Assembly: GCA_014879575.1 (NCBI GenBank)
Contig: JACSRU010000139.1
Span: forward strand, 1 to 64,000
Length of the DNA: 64,000 nucleotides
DNA from: Chthoniobacterales bacterium
Lineage (GTDB): Bacteria > Verrucomicrobiota > Verrucomicrobiia > Chthoniobacterales > Terrimicrobiaceae
Direction: 5' to 3'
Shown: positions 1 to 11,799 of the stretch, piece by piece
How positions within the stretch are numbered: position 1 is the first letter of the stretch
How the letters are laid out: each line of letters begins with the position of its first letter
Position numbers and translations under genes: made by a program
The notes under the pieces: model-generated
The model's input: the letters and a program-made list of their open reading frames with translations, nothing else
Databases searched by the model: none
Told to the model about the DNA's origin: nothing

Positions 1-161
1 TCTGGTCCGCTGGCGGGCGGGCAGGGATGGCGCGGAGCGCGGCGGACGACACGGAGGTCATCCCTCCAGGGCGGAGGCGCACGATTTGTTTATGCAACGC
101 AGGGATGGGCGTGGCGGAAACTTTCTGGTCAATTTTTACAAACTCTTCTAAAAAAATTCCC

Positions 162-512
162 ATGCCCGACCAAACCGACCACGAGGATGTTCGAAATATT
201 CCTCCGGCAATCACGGAGAAAATCCATGTGGATTCCCTGCGGGTTCGGGACAAGGTGATCCTGCGAACTGCGAAATCCACCTATGTGCTGACGGTGGGAA
301 AAAACTCCCATTGCATCCTGAGTGCAGCCAATATTCCCGCCAAGGTTGCTCAGATCATCCTTCGTGGCGGCACGAATGCGGATGCCACAGAATATACGCC
401 GAATCGAATTTATGTGGGCGGACGACTGGCGTATGCCTTTGATGAGGAAAGCACGGACATGATGACGACGTCGCAAATTGAATCGCTGTCCTACGAGCCG
501 GCCACGAGGTGA
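162..512 (+). CDS. Conserved-looking small hypothetical protein
   Basis: A 116-aa soluble protein with no signal peptide or membrane segment. The start at 162 (MPDQTDHED) was chosen because the upstream in-frame extension to 27 is arginine-rich, low-complexity sequence that looks non-coding. The chain is rich in beta-forming stretches such as DKVILRTAKSTYVLTVG, which suggests a small beta-barrel or OB-like fold, but I do not recognise the family. It stands alone, convergent with the GYF-like gene on the other strand. No clear ribosome-binding site is visible. Function unknown. Confidence 0.6.
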   Translation: MPDQTDHEDVRNIPPAITEKIHVDSLRVRDKVILRTAKSTYVLTVGKNSHCILSAANIPAKVAQIILRGGTNADATEYTPNRIYVGGRLAYAFDEESTDMMTTSQIESLSYEPATR

Positions 513-518
513 GAGTGG

Positions 519-1100
519 TTATTGGTGGCCGACGCGAATTTCCGCAAGTTTTCCCTCCAACTCCCGAATCCTTCCCTCCAGTCTCTGGATGGTATCCTTC
601 GCGGCGGTCAACTGACGGGTTTTCTCCAGCAGCCCGGTTTCCACATCCCGGATGCGTTTTTGCAGGTTGACCCGGATGCTGCCCCTTTGGGGCTGGTGAA
701 AGCCCTCGGTCTGCGGAGGCATCTCTTCCTCGTGGAAAAAGGAAGCCTGGCCGAGGCGGATTCTTTCCCCGGTGCAGCAGTTCACGATGGGAGTCTCCCG
801 GGAAATTTCCCCGAGACGGCAGAATTCCATGAGAGCCTCGGGCGTTGTCGGGCCGTAGAAGAGATCCTCGGAGGTCTCGATGAGCCAATCCATCGCCAGA
901 TCCGGAATCATCGGAGCTTTTGTCCACATTTCCCGGTCGGTCGAGACCATGTCATGCGGGTTGACCTGGGCGGCCTTTGCCCAGGCGCGGACTTGTTCAA
1001 AGGGAACCGGACCGAAGACTTCGGCGGTCTCGTGTTTTTTCAAAAACCAATTTACCGGATGGTCAATTGTCATAGGGAACAAAACGGATTCTTTCAACAT
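519..1100 (-). CDS. GYF-like domain protein with C-terminal coiled coil
   Basis: A 193-aa cytoplasmic protein. Two GYF_2-like (DUF4339-type) units are suggested: one near residues 15-60 with the pattern W-(11)-GPVPFEQVRAW, and a second near 70-115 around LFYGPTTPEALMEF. In this family such modules are protein-protein interaction domains. Residues about 140-188 form a strong amphipathic helix with charged heptads (ending RLEGRIRELEGKLAEI), a likely coiled coil. ATG at 1073 (MTIDHP) is an alternative start. The gene is divergent from leuC, whose promoter lies just outside it. Its partner is unknown. Confidence 0.65.
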   Translation of the reverse strand: MLKESVLFPMTIDHPVNWFLKKHETAEVFGPVPFEQVRAWAKAAQVNPHDMVSTDREMWTKAPMIPDLAMDWLIETSEDLFYGPTTPEALMEFCRLGEISRETPIVNCCTGERIRLGQASFFHEEEMPPQTEGFHQPQRGSIRVNLQKRIRDVETGLLEKTRQLTAAKDTIQRLEGRIRELEGKLAEIRVGHQ

Positions 1101-1130
1101 TCCCGGGATTTGACAAGCAGCATCGCTTGC

Positions 1131-1158
1131 TTGCCAGCGGACGTTGGTTCGCTAGACT
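1131..1158 (+). promoter_or_regulatory. Putative leuC promoter
   Basis: TTGCCA at 1131-1136, a 16-bp spacer, then TAGACT at 1153-1158. The -10 ends only 15 bp before the leuC ATG, so the leader would be about 9 nt. The same TAGNCT-type -10 recurs before carB. Confidence 0.45.
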
Positions 1159-1173
1159 GGGCGGGACAGACAC

Positions 1174-2583
1174 ATGAGCAAAACCTTACTCGACAAAGTC
1201 TGGGAGGCCCACACCGTGCGGACGCTCCCAAATGGATCCACTCAACTTCTCATCGGCACGCACCTCATCCATGAAGTGACCAGTCCGCAGGCCTTCGGGA
1301 TGTTGCGCGACCTGGGTCTGAAAGTCCTCTTTCCTTCGCGCACCTTCGCCACGGTTGATCACATCGTCCCCACGGACGAACGGGATGAGCCCTTCAGTGA
1401 CAGTCTTGCGGACGCGATGATCAAGGCTCTGCGGGAAAACTGCGCGCAGTCCGGCATCAAGTTTTTTGATCTTCCTTCCGGGCAGCAGGGGATCGTCCAC
1501 ATTGTCGGACCCGAACAGGGAATCACCCAGCCGGGGACGACCATCGCCTGCGGAGATTCGCACACCTCGACGCACGGTGCCTTCGGGGCCATCGCCTTTG
1601 GCATCGGCACAAGCCAGGTGCGGGACGTTCTTGCGACCCAGACGATGGCCATCCGCAAGCCGAAAGTCCGCAGGATCAATGTGGACGGTTCGCTGGCGCC
1701 GGGTGTTTATTCGAAGGATGTGATCCTTCACATCATCCGCAAGCTGGGAGTCAACGGGGGTCTCGGATTTGCGTATGAATACGGGGGCTCCACGTTTGAC
1801 GCCTTCACTCAGGAGGAACGCATGACCGTCTGCAACATGTCCATCGAGGGAGGAGCCCGCGTGGGATATGTGAATCCCGACGAGACCACCTTTGCCTATC
1901 TCAAGGGGCGCCCTTATGCGCCGAAAGGTGCTCAATGGGAGGCGGCTGTCGCGCGTTGGAAGGCGACGGCCTCGGATCCGGGAGCCGCTTATGACGAGGT
2001 CATTTCCTACAAGGCCTCGGAGATTGCGCCCACGGTGACGTGGGGAATCAATCCCGGTCAGGCGATCTTCATTGATGAGAAGGTGCCGCGACTTTCCGAA
2101 CTTCCGGACAAGGACCGGGCGACGGCTGAGGAAGCCCTTGTCCACATGCAGCTCAAGGCCGGAGAACCGATCAAAGGCACCAAGGTGGACGTTGCCTTCT
2201 TGGGCAGTTGCACCAACGGACGCCTGAGCGACCTCACCGAAGTGGCGAAGCACATTCGCGGGCACAAGGTGCGCCGTGGGGTCAAGGCGATTGTCGTGCC
2301 GGGTTCCCAGGGGGTTGCCGCACTGGCCGAACGCATGGGACTGGCTGCCATCTTCCAGGAAGCCGGATTTGAATGGCGTGGGGCCGGATGCTCGATGTGT
2401 CTCGGAATGAATCCCGACAAATTGGTCGGGGACCAACTCTGCGCGAGTTCGAGCAATAGAAATTTCAAAGGCCGCCAAGGCAGCCCGACCGGACGAACCG
2501 TCCTCATGAGTCCGCTCATGGTCGCCGCCGCAGCCGTCACCGGAGAAATCTCCGATGCCCGGGAAATTTTCCACGTCGCCTGA
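1174..2583 (+). CDS. leuC: 3-isopropylmalate dehydratase large subunit
   Basis: Large subunit of isopropylmalate isomerase, which interconverts 2- and 3-isopropylmalate in leucine biosynthesis as a heterodimer with LeuD. At 469 aa it has the normal bacterial length. The aconitase-type [4Fe-4S] ligands are visible as C346 (GSCTNGR) and C406/C409 ([11 protein letters not shown]). Substrate-site motifs [12 protein letters not shown] and [10 protein letters not shown] are also present. It is followed by leuD after 41 bp, so the two are probably co-transcribed. The start is the ATG directly downstream of a good promoter. Confidence 0.97.
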   Translation: MSKTLLDKVWEAHTVRTLPNGSTQLLIGTHLIHEVTSPQAFGMLRDLGLKVLFPSRTFATVDHIVPTDERDEPFSDSLADAMIKALRENCAQSGIKFFDLPSGQQGIVHIVGPEQGITQPGTTIACGDSHTSTHGAFGAIAFGIGTSQVRDVLATQTMAIRKPKVRRINVDGSLAPGVYSKDVILHIIRKLGVNGGLGFAYEYGGSTFDAFTQEERMTVCNMSIEGGARVGYVNPDETTFAYLKGRPYAPKGAQWEAAVARWKATASDPGAAYDEVISYKASEIAPTVTWGINPGQAIFIDEKVPRLSELPDKDRATAEEALVHMQLKAGEPIKGTKVDVAFLGSCTNGRLSDLTEVAKHIRGHKVRRGVKAIVVPGSQGVAALAERMGLAAIFQEAGFEWRGAGCSMCLGMNPDKLVGDQLCASSSNRNFKGRQGSPTGRTVLMSPLMVAAAAVTGEISDAREIFHVA

Positions 2584-2624
2584 GCGATCAGGGGGAACCA
2601 ACCTTTTTTTGTATTAACTCAATC

Positions 2625-3227
2625 ATGGCACTAGAAAAAATCACACAGGTTACCGGTCGGGGCGTTTACGTTCCCGGGGATGACATTGACACCGATCGCA
2701 TTATTCCGGCGCGCTTCATGAAGTGTGTCACCTTCGATGGGCTGGGGGAGTTTGCCTTTGCAGATGCCCGCGCCGCAGCGGCGGCGGAAGGCACCGTTCA
2801 CCCGCTGGATGATCCCCGTTTCGTGGGGGCTTCCGTTTTGCTCTCGGGCTCAAATTTTGGGTGTGGAAGCTCGCGCGAGCATGCCCCCCAGGCACTTTAC
2901 CGGTTTGGGATTCGTGCGGTGCTCGCCGAGAGCTTTGCGGAGATTTTCTTTGGGAATTCGACAACCCTTGGCATGCCGTGCGTCGTGATGCGTCCGGAGG
3001 ATCTTCGTGCGCTTGCCGGAATCATTGCGTCCGACCCGGCGGCTCTGTTGACGATTGATCTCCTCGAAAGCAAGGTAAGCATTGCCGACATGGATTTTCC
3101 CGCCATCCTGCCCGACCACGCCAAGGAGGCTTTGGTGACCGGGCGGTGGGACGCCATCGCCGACCTTCTGGAGGGGGTGGACGCGGTGCGGGACCGCGCC
3201 GCCCAACTGCCCTACATGGCCGCCTGA
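2625..3227 (+). CDS. leuD: 3-isopropylmalate dehydratase small subunit
   Basis: Small subunit (200 aa) of isopropylmalate isomerase. The swivel-domain signatures are present: DDIDTDRIIPARFM near the N terminus and SNFGCGSSREHAPQAL near residues 73-88. It pairs with the adjacent leuC. TATTAA lies 10 nt before the ATG and could be a weak internal -10, but most expression is expected by read-through from leuC. The remaining leucine genes (leuA, leuB) are not in the window. Confidence 0.96.
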   Translation: MALEKITQVTGRGVYVPGDDIDTDRIIPARFMKCVTFDGLGEFAFADARAAAAAEGTVHPLDDPRFVGASVLLSGSNFGCGSSREHAPQALYRFGIRAVLAESFAEIFFGNSTTLGMPCVVMRPEDLRALAGIIASDPAALLTIDLLESKVSIADMDFPAILPDHAKEALVTGRWDAIADLLEGVDAVRDRAAQLPYMAA

Positions 3228-3263
3228 ATTTTCTGAATCCCTCACGCGGGAGGGAGTGCGTGA

Positions 3264-5323
<2,060 letters not shown>

Positions 5324-5329
5324 GAACCT

Positions 5330-6658
5330 GTGAAAAATCCGCCCCCATTTGATTTCCAACCCGCCGCCTATTCCGGTCCCCCGCTGGAGGAAGTGATGCG
5401 GATGCGGCGGGAATTTTTGAATCCCGCGATTTTTCATTATTACAAGGAACCCCTCCTGATCGTCGCCGGGAGGGGGCAGTATCTCTTCGACGAGAAGGGG
5501 CGTCGGTATCTGGATGGATTTGGAGGGATCGTCACGGTGAGTGTCGGGCATTGCCATCCGCAGGTCGTCGCGGCCGCCAATCAGCAGAACGAAATCCTGC
5601 AGCATACGACCACGATCTACGCACACCCGAACATTGCGCTCTACGCGCGGGATCTGGCGGCCCGATTGCCGGGCGACCTCCGGGTTTGTTATTTTGTCAA
5701 CTCCGGTTCCGAGGCCAATGATCTCGCCCTCCTGATGGCCCGGGCTTTCACCGGGAATTTTGACATGATCGCGCTCCGGAACGCCTACCACGGCGGCAGT
5801 CCGTCCACGATGGCGCTCACCTCGCACAATACCTGGAAATTCAATACGCCACACAGTTTCGGCGTTCACCATGCAGTGGCTCCGGATCTTTATCGCGGAC
5901 GCTGGACGGAGCCGGACTGCGGGCCGGCCTACGCCGGGGAAATCCAGAACCTGATCCAACTTGCGACCTCCGGGAGGGTGGCGGGGTTCATTGCGGAATC
6001 CATCCAGGGAGTTGGTGGGGCGGTGGTTTTTCCGGATGGCTACCTGCGGGAGGCGTATCGCCATGTCCGGGCGGCGGGGGGGCTTTGCATCGCCGATGAG
6101 GTCCAAACCGGATTCGGACGGACGGGCACGCACTTTTGGGGATTTGAGACCCAGGGTGTGGTCCCGGATATCGTCACCATGGCCAAGGGGATTGGCAACG
6201 GATGTCCGCTGGCCGCCGTGGTGACGACGCCGCAAATCGCCGCCTGCCTCACGGAACGGCTCCATTTCAATACCTTCGGGGGAAATCCAGTGTCCTGTGC
6301 GCAAGGACGTGCCGTCCTCGAGGTCATCGAGCGGGAACACCTCCAGGCCAATTCGCTGGTTGTGGGAAATCGCCTCATGGACGGACTCCGGCAGCTTCAG
6401 GCAAAACATTCCCTCATCGGCCAGGTGCGCGGGCGCGGACTCATGATCGGATGCGAGCTGGTGACGGATCCCGAGCAAAAGACACCCGCGAAAGCAGAGT
6501 GCCTCCACGTGTTTGAGAAGTGCCGGGAGCTGGGAGTTCTGCTCGGCAAGGGAGGACTGCACGGGAACACCCTCCGCATCAAGCCCCCGATGTGCCTGAC
6601 TGCGGACGACGGGGATTTCCTCCTCTCTGTCCTTGACGACGCGCTGGGCTCGGTTTAA
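5330..6658 (+). CDS. Class III aminotransferase, alanine-glyoxylate (AGXT2-like)
   Basis: A 442-aa PLP-dependent fold type I enzyme. The N-terminal part matches the alanine-glyoxylate aminotransferase 2 subgroup ([38 protein letters not shown]). The Schiff-base lysine is K286 in [15 protein letters not shown], and the DEVQTGFGR motif precedes it. GTG start 6 bp after uppS, so probably the third gene of a purA-uppS operon. If it transaminates glyoxylate, its product glycine would feed the gcv genes found farther along; that link is an inference. Other class III substrates (omega-amino acids) are possible. Confidence 0.85.
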   Translation: MKNPPPFDFQPAAYSGPPLEEVMRMRREFLNPAIFHYYKEPLLIVAGRGQYLFDEKGRRYLDGFGGIVTVSVGHCHPQVVAAANQQNEILQHTTTIYAHPNIALYARDLAARLPGDLRVCYFVNSGSEANDLALLMARAFTGNFDMIALRNAYHGGSPSTMALTSHNTWKFNTPHSFGVHHAVAPDLYRGRWTEPDCGPAYAGEIQNLIQLATSGRVAGFIAESIQGVGGAVVFPDGYLREAYRHVRAAGGLCIADEVQTGFGRTGTHFWGFETQGVVPDIVTMAKGIGNGCPLAAVVTTPQIAACLTERLHFNTFGGNPVSCAQGRAVLEVIEREHLQANSLVVGNRLMDGLRQLQAKHSLIGQVRGRGLMIGCELVTDPEQKTPAKAECLHVFEKCRELGVLLGKGGLHGNTLRIKPPMCLTADDGDFLLSVLDDALGSV

Positions 6659-6813
6659 TCGGAAAAAATGGAGTGCCCGCCGGACACTGTGGATGGCCGG
6701 ACAGGCGGCCAGGAAAAAAGTTGTTCACAAATTTCTTCCGTTTCTTCTTGATTCCCGGCGGAGGAGATGGTCTTCTCTCCCCCTTTTCCGCTCAACCAGC
6801 GGATCTCACTTTT

Positions 6814-7239
6814 ATGGCGAAAGAAATTGTAGGACAAATCAAGTTGCAGATTCCCGCAGGGCAGGCAAATCCGGCTCCTCCGGTCGGCCCGGCCCTCGGT
6901 CAACAGGGCGTGAACATCATGGCCTTCTGCAAGGAATTCAATGCGGCAACCCAGAAGCAGGCCGGAGACATTCTCCCGGTGGTCATCACGGTTTACAAAG
7001 ATAAGAGCTTTACCTTTATCACCAAGTCGCCCCCGGCGGCTGTCCTCCTCAAAAAGGCGGCCGGGCTTGCGTCCGGATCGAAGGAGCCGAACAAAACCAA
7101 GGTCGGCAAACTCACCAAAAAACAGGTGATGGACGTTGTAAAAATCAAGATGAAGGACATGAACGCGCGTGATGAAGAAGCGGCGTTCCGCACCCTTTGC
7201 GGCACAGCCCGTCAGATGGGACTCGAAGTCGGAGAATAA
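6814..7239 (+). CDS. rplK: 50S ribosomal protein L11
   Basis: A 141-aa protein with the L11 N-terminal domain ([34 protein letters not shown]) and the rRNA-binding C-terminal domain ending RQMGLEV. It binds the GTPase-associated region of 23S rRNA. The start at ATG 6814 gives exactly the usual length; the in-frame extension to 6673 is not L11-like. It is unusual in standing alone: no nusG upstream and no rplA downstream, while a strong terminator follows. The 155-nt stretch before it presumably carries its own promoter, but I could not pick one out. Confidence 0.97.
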   Translation: MAKEIVGQIKLQIPAGQANPAPPVGPALGQQGVNIMAFCKEFNAATQKQAGDILPVVITVYKDKSFTFITKSPPAAVLLKKAAGLASGSKEPNKTKVGKLTKKQVMDVVKIKMKDMNARDEEAAFRTLCGTARQMGLEVGE

Positions 7240-7259
7240 AATTTCCCGTCAGTGAAGTG

Positions 7260-7303
7260 GGGGCGGTTCGACGAATCTCGTTGAACCGCCCCTTCGATTT
7301 TTT
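7260..7303 (+). terminator. Rho-independent terminator after rplK
   Basis: A perfect 10-bp GC-rich stem (7260-7269 with 7283-7292) extends by a further five pairs, one of them G-U, to a 3-nt loop at 7275-7277. It is followed by TTCGATTTTTT. It begins 21 bp after the rplK stop and separates rplK from carB. Confidence 0.9.
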
Positions 7304-7375
7304 CCGCCCAGACGGATGTCCCGACGCCCGCACAGGGAGCTGCGGGAATAAAATATTTTCCCGTCACGCATTTCG

Positions 7376-7405
7376 TTGCCCTTGGGCACTTGGTTGGCGT
7401 AGTCT
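7376..7405 (+). promoter_or_regulatory. Putative carB promoter
   Basis: TTGCCC at 7376-7381, an 18-bp spacer and TAGTCT at 7400-7405. The -10 ends 11 bp before the carB ATG, predicting a leader of only a few nucleotides. Together with the terminator upstream this makes carB a separate transcription unit. Confidence 0.4.
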
Positions 7406-7416
7406 GCCCGCGCATC

Positions 7417-10400
7417 ATGCCCAAGGATACTTCCATCAAAAAAATCCTCCTCATTGGCTCGGGTCCGATTGTCATCGGACAGGGCTGCGAATTCGACTAC
7501 TCCGGGGTCCAGGCCTGCAAGGCCCTGGCGGAGGAAGGTTACCAGGTGGTCCTGGTCAACTCGAATCCCGCAACGATCATGACCGATCCCGAGTTCGCGC
7601 AGCGGACGTATATCGAGCCGATTACTCCGGAGGTCATCGAAAAAATTTTGGAGCGTGAAAAGCCGGATGCGGTGCTGCCCACGCTCGGTGGCCAGACCGC
7701 TCTGAATGCGGCGATGGCACTTGTTGCCAACGGGGCTCTTGAACGACATGGAGCCCGCCTCATCGGTGCCAATGCGGACGCCATCCAGCGCGGAGAGGAT
7801 CGCCTGATCTTCAAAAACATCATGCTCGAAATCGGGCTCGATTGCGCGCGTTCCGGGGTGGCTCACACGATGGACGAGGCGGCGGCGGTGGCGGTGGAAA
7901 TCGGAACCTTCCCGCTCATTATTCGTCCGGCCTTCACTCTGGGAGGAGCCGGCGGCGGCATTGCGTATAACCGCGAGGAGCTCGAGGAAATCGTTCGCCG
8001 GGGACTCGATCTCTCCCCGGTGACCGAGGTGCTGATCGAGGAATCGCTTCTCGGCTGGAAGGAGTTCGAGATGGAGGTCATGCGCGACCGTGCGGACAAT
8101 TGCGTGGTGATTTGCTCGATTGAAAACCTTGATCCCATGGGCATCCACACCGGGGACTCGATCACCGTGGCGCCGATCCAGACGCTCACGGACAAGGAAT
8201 ACCAGGCGATGCGGAATGCAAGTTTCGCCGTGATCCGTGCGATCGGTGTCGAAACCGGGGGATCGAACATCCAATTTGCCGTGAATCCGGAAAACGGCCG
8301 CATGGTGGTCATCGAGATGAATCCGCGTGTTTCGCGCAGTTCGGCGCTTGCCTCCAAGGCCACCGGTTTTCCCATTGCCAAAATCGCGGCCAAACTGGCT
8401 GTGGGCTACACGCTGGACGAGTTGAAAAACGACATCACGCGCGAGACGCCCGCCTGTTTCGAGCCTTCGATTGATTACGTGGTCACCAAGATCCCGCGCT
8501 TCACCTTCGAGAAGTTTCCGCAGGCGGATCCCACCCTGACCACCCAGATGAAAAGCGTCGGGGAGGCGATGGCGATTGGGCGCACCTTCAAGGAGTCCCT
8601 GCAAAAGGCACTGCGCTCGCTGGAAATCGGACGCTTCGGGCTCGGAGCCGACGGCAGGGATATCGAGACAGATCTTGCCACCATCAAACAAAAATTGCGG
8701 ATCCCGGGAGCCGACCGCATTTTCTTTATCCGTCAGGCATTCCTTGCCGGATTGACGGTGGAGGACATCCACGAACTCTCCAAAATTGATCCCTGGTTCC
8801 TGGAACACATCCGCCTGATCGTCGGAGAGGAGGGGAAGATCCGCGAAAACGGCGATGTCCTCGACTTCCGGCGCGCGAAGAAGTTTGGGTTCTCCGACCG
8901 TCAGCTTGCGCACCTGACCGGATCCACCGAGCCGGAGATTCGCAAGCGGAGAAAGGCGGCGGGAGTTTTGCCCACCTACCGGCTGGTGGACACCTGCGCG
9001 GCCGAGTTCGAAGCCTACACTCCGTATTATTATTCAACGTATGGGGATGAGGATGAGACGCGGAAGAGCGACAAAAAGAAGGTGCTCATCCTTGGTGGCG
9101 GCCCCAACCGGATCGGGCAGGGGATTGAATTCGACTATTGTTGCGTGCATGCCGCCTTCGCCCTGAAGGAACTTGGGTGGGAGACAATCATGGTCAACTC
9201 GAATCCCGAGACGGTTTCGACCGATTACGACACCAGTGACAAATTGTATTTCGAGCCGTTGACGCTCGAAGATGTGTTGAGCATCTACGAACGGGAAAAG
9301 GCGGATGCTGTCATCGTCCAGTTCGGGGGACAGACCCCGCTGAATCTTGCCGCCGGCCTGGCCGCCAACGGGTGCAACATCATCGGAACCCAACCCAAAA
9401 GTATCGAGATGGCTGAAGACCGGAAACATTTCTCCGCCATGCTCGACAAGCTCGGTTTGCGCCAGACCCAGGGTGGCACGGCGACCAACGAGGAGGAGGC
9501 CGTGTCCGTCGCCTCCCGCATCGGTTATCCGGTGCTTGTCCGTCCGTCGTTTGTTCTCGGAGGCCGGGCCATGGAGATCGTCCACGATGAAGCCGATTTG
9601 CGCCGCTATATCCGTACGGCGGTTGCCGCCAGCCCGGAGCGTCCGGTATTGGTGGACCGCTTCCTTGAAGATGCCACCGAAGTGGATGTGGATTGCATCG
9701 CCGACGGCGAGACCTGCGTGATTGGGGGAGTGATGGAACATATCGAGCAGGCCGGAATCCACTCCGGCGACAGCGCGTGCGTCATCCCCAGCTTTTCCCT
9801 CTCGCCCCGGACGATTGAGACCATCAGGAAGGCCACGATTGCCATGGCGAAGGAACTCGAGGTCCGCGGTCTGATGAATGTCCAGTTCGCGATCAAGGAC
9901 GAGGAGGTGTACATCCTCGAGGTGAACCCCCGCGCGTCGCGCACGGTGCCGTTTGTCAGCAAGGCCATCGGAGTCCCCCTTGCCAAGATGGCGGCAAAAA
10001 TCATGGCGGGAAAAACCCTCCGGGAACTCGGCTTCACGGAGGAAAGGATTCCCGCCTACTATTCGGTCAAGGAAGCGGTCTTCCCGTTCATAAAATTCCC
10101 CGGAGTGGACATCATCCTCGGACCGGAAATGCGTTCGACGGGCGAGGTGATGGGCTTGGATGCCGATCTCGGCATCGCGTATGCGAAAAGCCAGATGTCC
10201 GCCCAGCCCCCCCTGCCGACAAAGGGAAATGTTTTCATCAGCGTGAAGGATGGGGACAAGTCGGCGGTGATCGAAGTGGCAAAGGACTTTGCGGATCTCG
10301 GCTTCCAGATCCATGCCACCTCCGGCACGGCGGGATTCCTTTCCGAGGCGGGCATTCCGGTGAAGGTGTTGCTCAAAATCCAGGAAGGCCGTCCGAACGT

Positions 10401-10617
10401 GCTCGATCTGATCAAGAACGGGGACATCCACTTCGTGCTCAATACTCCCAGCGGCCAGCAACCCCGTCGCGATGAGGTGTTGATCCGCAGTGCGGCCGTG
10501 GCGGCGCGCGTGGCGACCATGACCACTCTGCGGGGAGCCCGGGCCAGCGTGGCCGCCATCCGGGCCATCCAGCAGGCGGGATACGGAGTAAAGAGTCTGC
10601 AAGAGTATCACGCCTAG
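7417..10617 (+). CDS. carB: Carbamoyl-phosphate synthase large chain
   Basis: Synthesises carbamoyl phosphate from bicarbonate, ATP and ammonia supplied by the CarA subunit, feeding arginine and pyrimidine synthesis. The 1066-aa chain shows the duplicated layout: first ATP-grasp half ([27 protein letters not shown]-like loop [10 protein letters not shown]), oligomerisation domain, second ATP-grasp half ([30 protein letters not shown]) and a C-terminal MGS-like regulatory domain from about residue 940. ATG 7417 (MPKDTSIKK) was chosen over TTG 7390 because it matches the family start. carA is not adjacent. Confidence 0.97.
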   Translation: MPKDTSIKKILLIGSGPIVIGQGCEFDYSGVQACKALAEEGYQVVLVNSNPATIMTDPEFAQRTYIEPITPEVIEKILEREKPDAVLPTLGGQTALNAAMALVANGALERHGARLIGANADAIQRGEDRLIFKNIMLEIGLDCARSGVAHTMDEAAAVAVEIGTFPLIIRPAFTLGGAGGGIAYNREELEEIVRRGLDLSPVTEVLIEESLLGWKEFEMEVMRDRADNCVVICSIENLDPMGIHTGDSITVAPIQTLTDKEYQAMRNASFAVIRAIGVETGGSNIQFAVNPENGRMVVIEMNPRVSRSSALASKATGFPIAKIAAKLAVGYTLDELKNDITRETPACFEPSIDYVVTKIPRFTFEKFPQADPTLTTQMKSVGEAMAIGRTFKESLQKALRSLEIGRFGLGADGRDIETDLATIKQKLRIPGADRIFFIRQAFLAGLTVEDIHELSKIDPWFLEHIRLIVGEEGKIRENGDVLDFRRAKKFGFSDRQLAHLTGSTEPEIRKRRKAAGVLPTYRLVDTCAAEFEAYTPYYYSTYGDEDETRKSDKKKVLILGGGPNRIGQGIEFDYCCVHAAFALKELGWETIMVNSNPETVSTDYDTSDKLYFEPLTLEDVLSIYEREKADAVIVQFGGQTPLNLAAGLAANGCNIIGTQPKSIEMAEDRKHFSAMLDKLGLRQTQGGTATNEEEAVSVASRIGYPVLVRPSFVLGGRAMEIVHDEADLRRYIRTAVAASPERPVLVDRFLEDATEVDVDCIADGETCVIGGVMEHIEQAGIHSGDSACVIPSFSLSPRTIETIRKATIAMAKELEVRGLMNVQFAIKDEEVYILEVNPRASRTVPFVSKAIGVPLAKMAAKIMAGKTLRELGFTEERIPAYYSVKEAVFPFIKFPGVDIILGPEMRSTGEVMGLDADLGIAYAKSQMSAQPPLPTKGNVFISVKDGDKSAVIEVAKDFADLGFQIHATSGTAGFLSEAGIPVKVLLKIQEGRPNVLDLIKNGDIHFVLNTPSGQQPRRDEVLIRSAAVAARVATMTTLRGARASVAAIRAIQQAGYGVKSLQEYHA

Positions 10618-10627
10618 CGGTTTCTTC

Positions 10628-10656
10628 TTGCTTTCCTGAATAATCTCTGCTTAAAA
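10628..10656 (+). promoter_or_regulatory. Putative promoter of the TIGR04073-like gene
   Basis: TTGCTT at 10628-10633, a 17-bp spacer and TTAAAA at 10651-10656, nine base pairs before the ATG at 10666. Confidence 0.4.
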
Positions 10657-10665
10657 GGCACACAC

Positions 10666-11079
10666 ATGAAAGCTGCTGCCCTCCTCCTGTTGACATTCAC
10701 CGTAACGGCGTTCGCTGATATTCAATCACCACCCGCCTCGGATCAGGGGCCAACCCGAAAGCTCGGACGCGGCCTGAGCAATATCGCCTTTGGCGTGACC
10801 GAGATCCCGGATGCCATCTTCTCCGTCAACTACGCCGAGGGAAATTCCGCAGCGTGGGGATACGGTGTGGTTCGTGGCGTGGGTCGCACGCTGGCGCGTC
10901 TTGGCTATGGAATTTACGAGGTCGCCCTCTTCCCCTTCCCAACTCAGAAGGGCACCTACTACCCGCCCTATCGCAGCGATATTCCCTGGATCAATTCCGG
11001 CTTTCAGGAGTTTCCGCCGGAGCTTGGGTTTGACACGCGCTACAACTACTCGCGCACCTATCTTCGCGACCCGAATTGA
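10666..11079 (+). CDS. Exosortase-associated protein, TIGR04073-like
   Basis: A 137-aa exported protein. The first 17 residues (MKAAALLLLTFTVTAFA) form a Sec signal peptide. The mature part carries the pattern RKLGRGLSNIAFGVTEIP followed by a glycine-rich segment and a Tyr/Pro-rich tail, which I recognise as the TIGR04073 group found in Verrucomicrobia and Lentisphaerae genomes that have exosortase. The role is unknown; an envelope location is inferred from the signal peptide. It is a single-gene unit with its own promoter and terminator. A glycan operon starts about 0.7 kb downstream. Confidence 0.75.
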   Translation: MKAAALLLLTFTVTAFADIQSPPASDQGPTRKLGRGLSNIAFGVTEIPDAIFSVNYAEGNSAAWGYGVVRGVGRTLARLGYGIYEVALFPFPTQKGTYYPPYRSDIPWINSGFQEFPPELGFDTRYNYSRTYLRDPN

Positions 11080-11101
11080 TTGGCGCAGCCTTTGAAGAAA
11101 C

Positions 11102-11138
11102 ACGGTCGCCCGCAGGGATCTGGGGGCGACCGTTTTTT
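11102..11138 (+). terminator. Rho-independent terminator
   Basis: Ten-bp stem 11102-11111/11124-11133 (core CGGTCGCCC/GGGCGACCG) followed by a T-rich tract from 11133. It ends the TIGR04073-like gene and lies just beyond the stop of the convergent adenosyltransferase gene. Confidence 0.85.
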
Positions 11139-11679
11139 ATTTTTCGGGAATCCAGTCAATGACCTCGGCCCCCGTGAGGTGGTTTTCGTAGGCACCGAGG
11201 AGGTAGAGGTAATCGGAGAGGCGGTTGAGGTAGATCATGGACGAGCGGGCGAGCGTGTCGGAGTCTTCGATCAACAGAGCCTCGCGTTCGGCCCGGCGGG
11301 CAACCGTCCGCGCAATGTGAATCTGACTCGCCGCCGGGGAGCCGCCCGGTAGGACAAAATTTTTTTTCACGGGAAGTTCGGCGGCGATGCGATCCATCGC
11401 CTGTTCGATTTCCCGCACGTCACTCTCCGTGATGCGCGCGAGCTTGCCCGGTGCGAGGACCGTGGCCAGATCCGTGCAGAGGTCGAACGTTTTGAGCTGC
11501 AGCGCGATCAGCGCCGTTCGCACGGGTTCGCTGGGGCCTGCGGAAAGGGCGGCACCGAGGATCGAGTTCATCTCATCCAATGTCCCGTAGGCGGCAACCC
11601 GCGGATGGGTTTTGCGGACCCGTTGCCCGGAAAACAAACTCGTTTCGCCCTGGTCTCCTGTGCGGGTATAGATCTTCAT
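11137..11679 (-). CDS. pduO: Cob(I)alamin adenosyltransferase, PduO type
   Basis: A 180-aa ATP:corrinoid adenosyltransferase that converts cob(I)alamin to adenosylcobalamin. The N-terminal ATP-binding signature KIYTRTGDQGETSLFSG is complete, and the helical core shows TLDEMNSILG and, near residues 120-150, VLPGGSPAASQIHIARTVARRAER with the conserved Arg pair. Length is typical. No cobalamin biosynthesis genes are nearby, so it may serve salvage. A perfect -35 (TTGACA) lies upstream on this strand but no convincing -10. The cofactor need is consistent with the B12-binding radical SAM gene at 49.9 kb. Confidence 0.9.
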   Translation of the reverse strand: MKIYTRTGDQGETSLFSGQRVRKTHPRVAAYGTLDEMNSILGAALSAGPSEPVRTALIALQLKTFDLCTDLATVLAPGKLARITESDVREIEQAMDRIAAELPVKKNFVLPGGSPAASQIHIARTVARRAEREALLIEDSDTLARSSMIYLNRLSDYLYLLGAYENHLTGAEVIDWIPEK

Positions 11680-11799
11680 GGGATGCGCACTGACATCGCA
11701 CGCCGGATGTCAAACTCCAAGCCGGAAATCCGGCGCGAATGCAAGATGACGGCGGATTCCCTTGACCCCGGCGCGAAGGCAAAGGAAAACAGGCGGACC

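Noticed and set aside
7249-10611. Long - strand frames opposite carB (7249-8913 and 9034-10611)
   Set aside because: Antisense shadows of a complete carB; composition is typical of reversed coding DNA.
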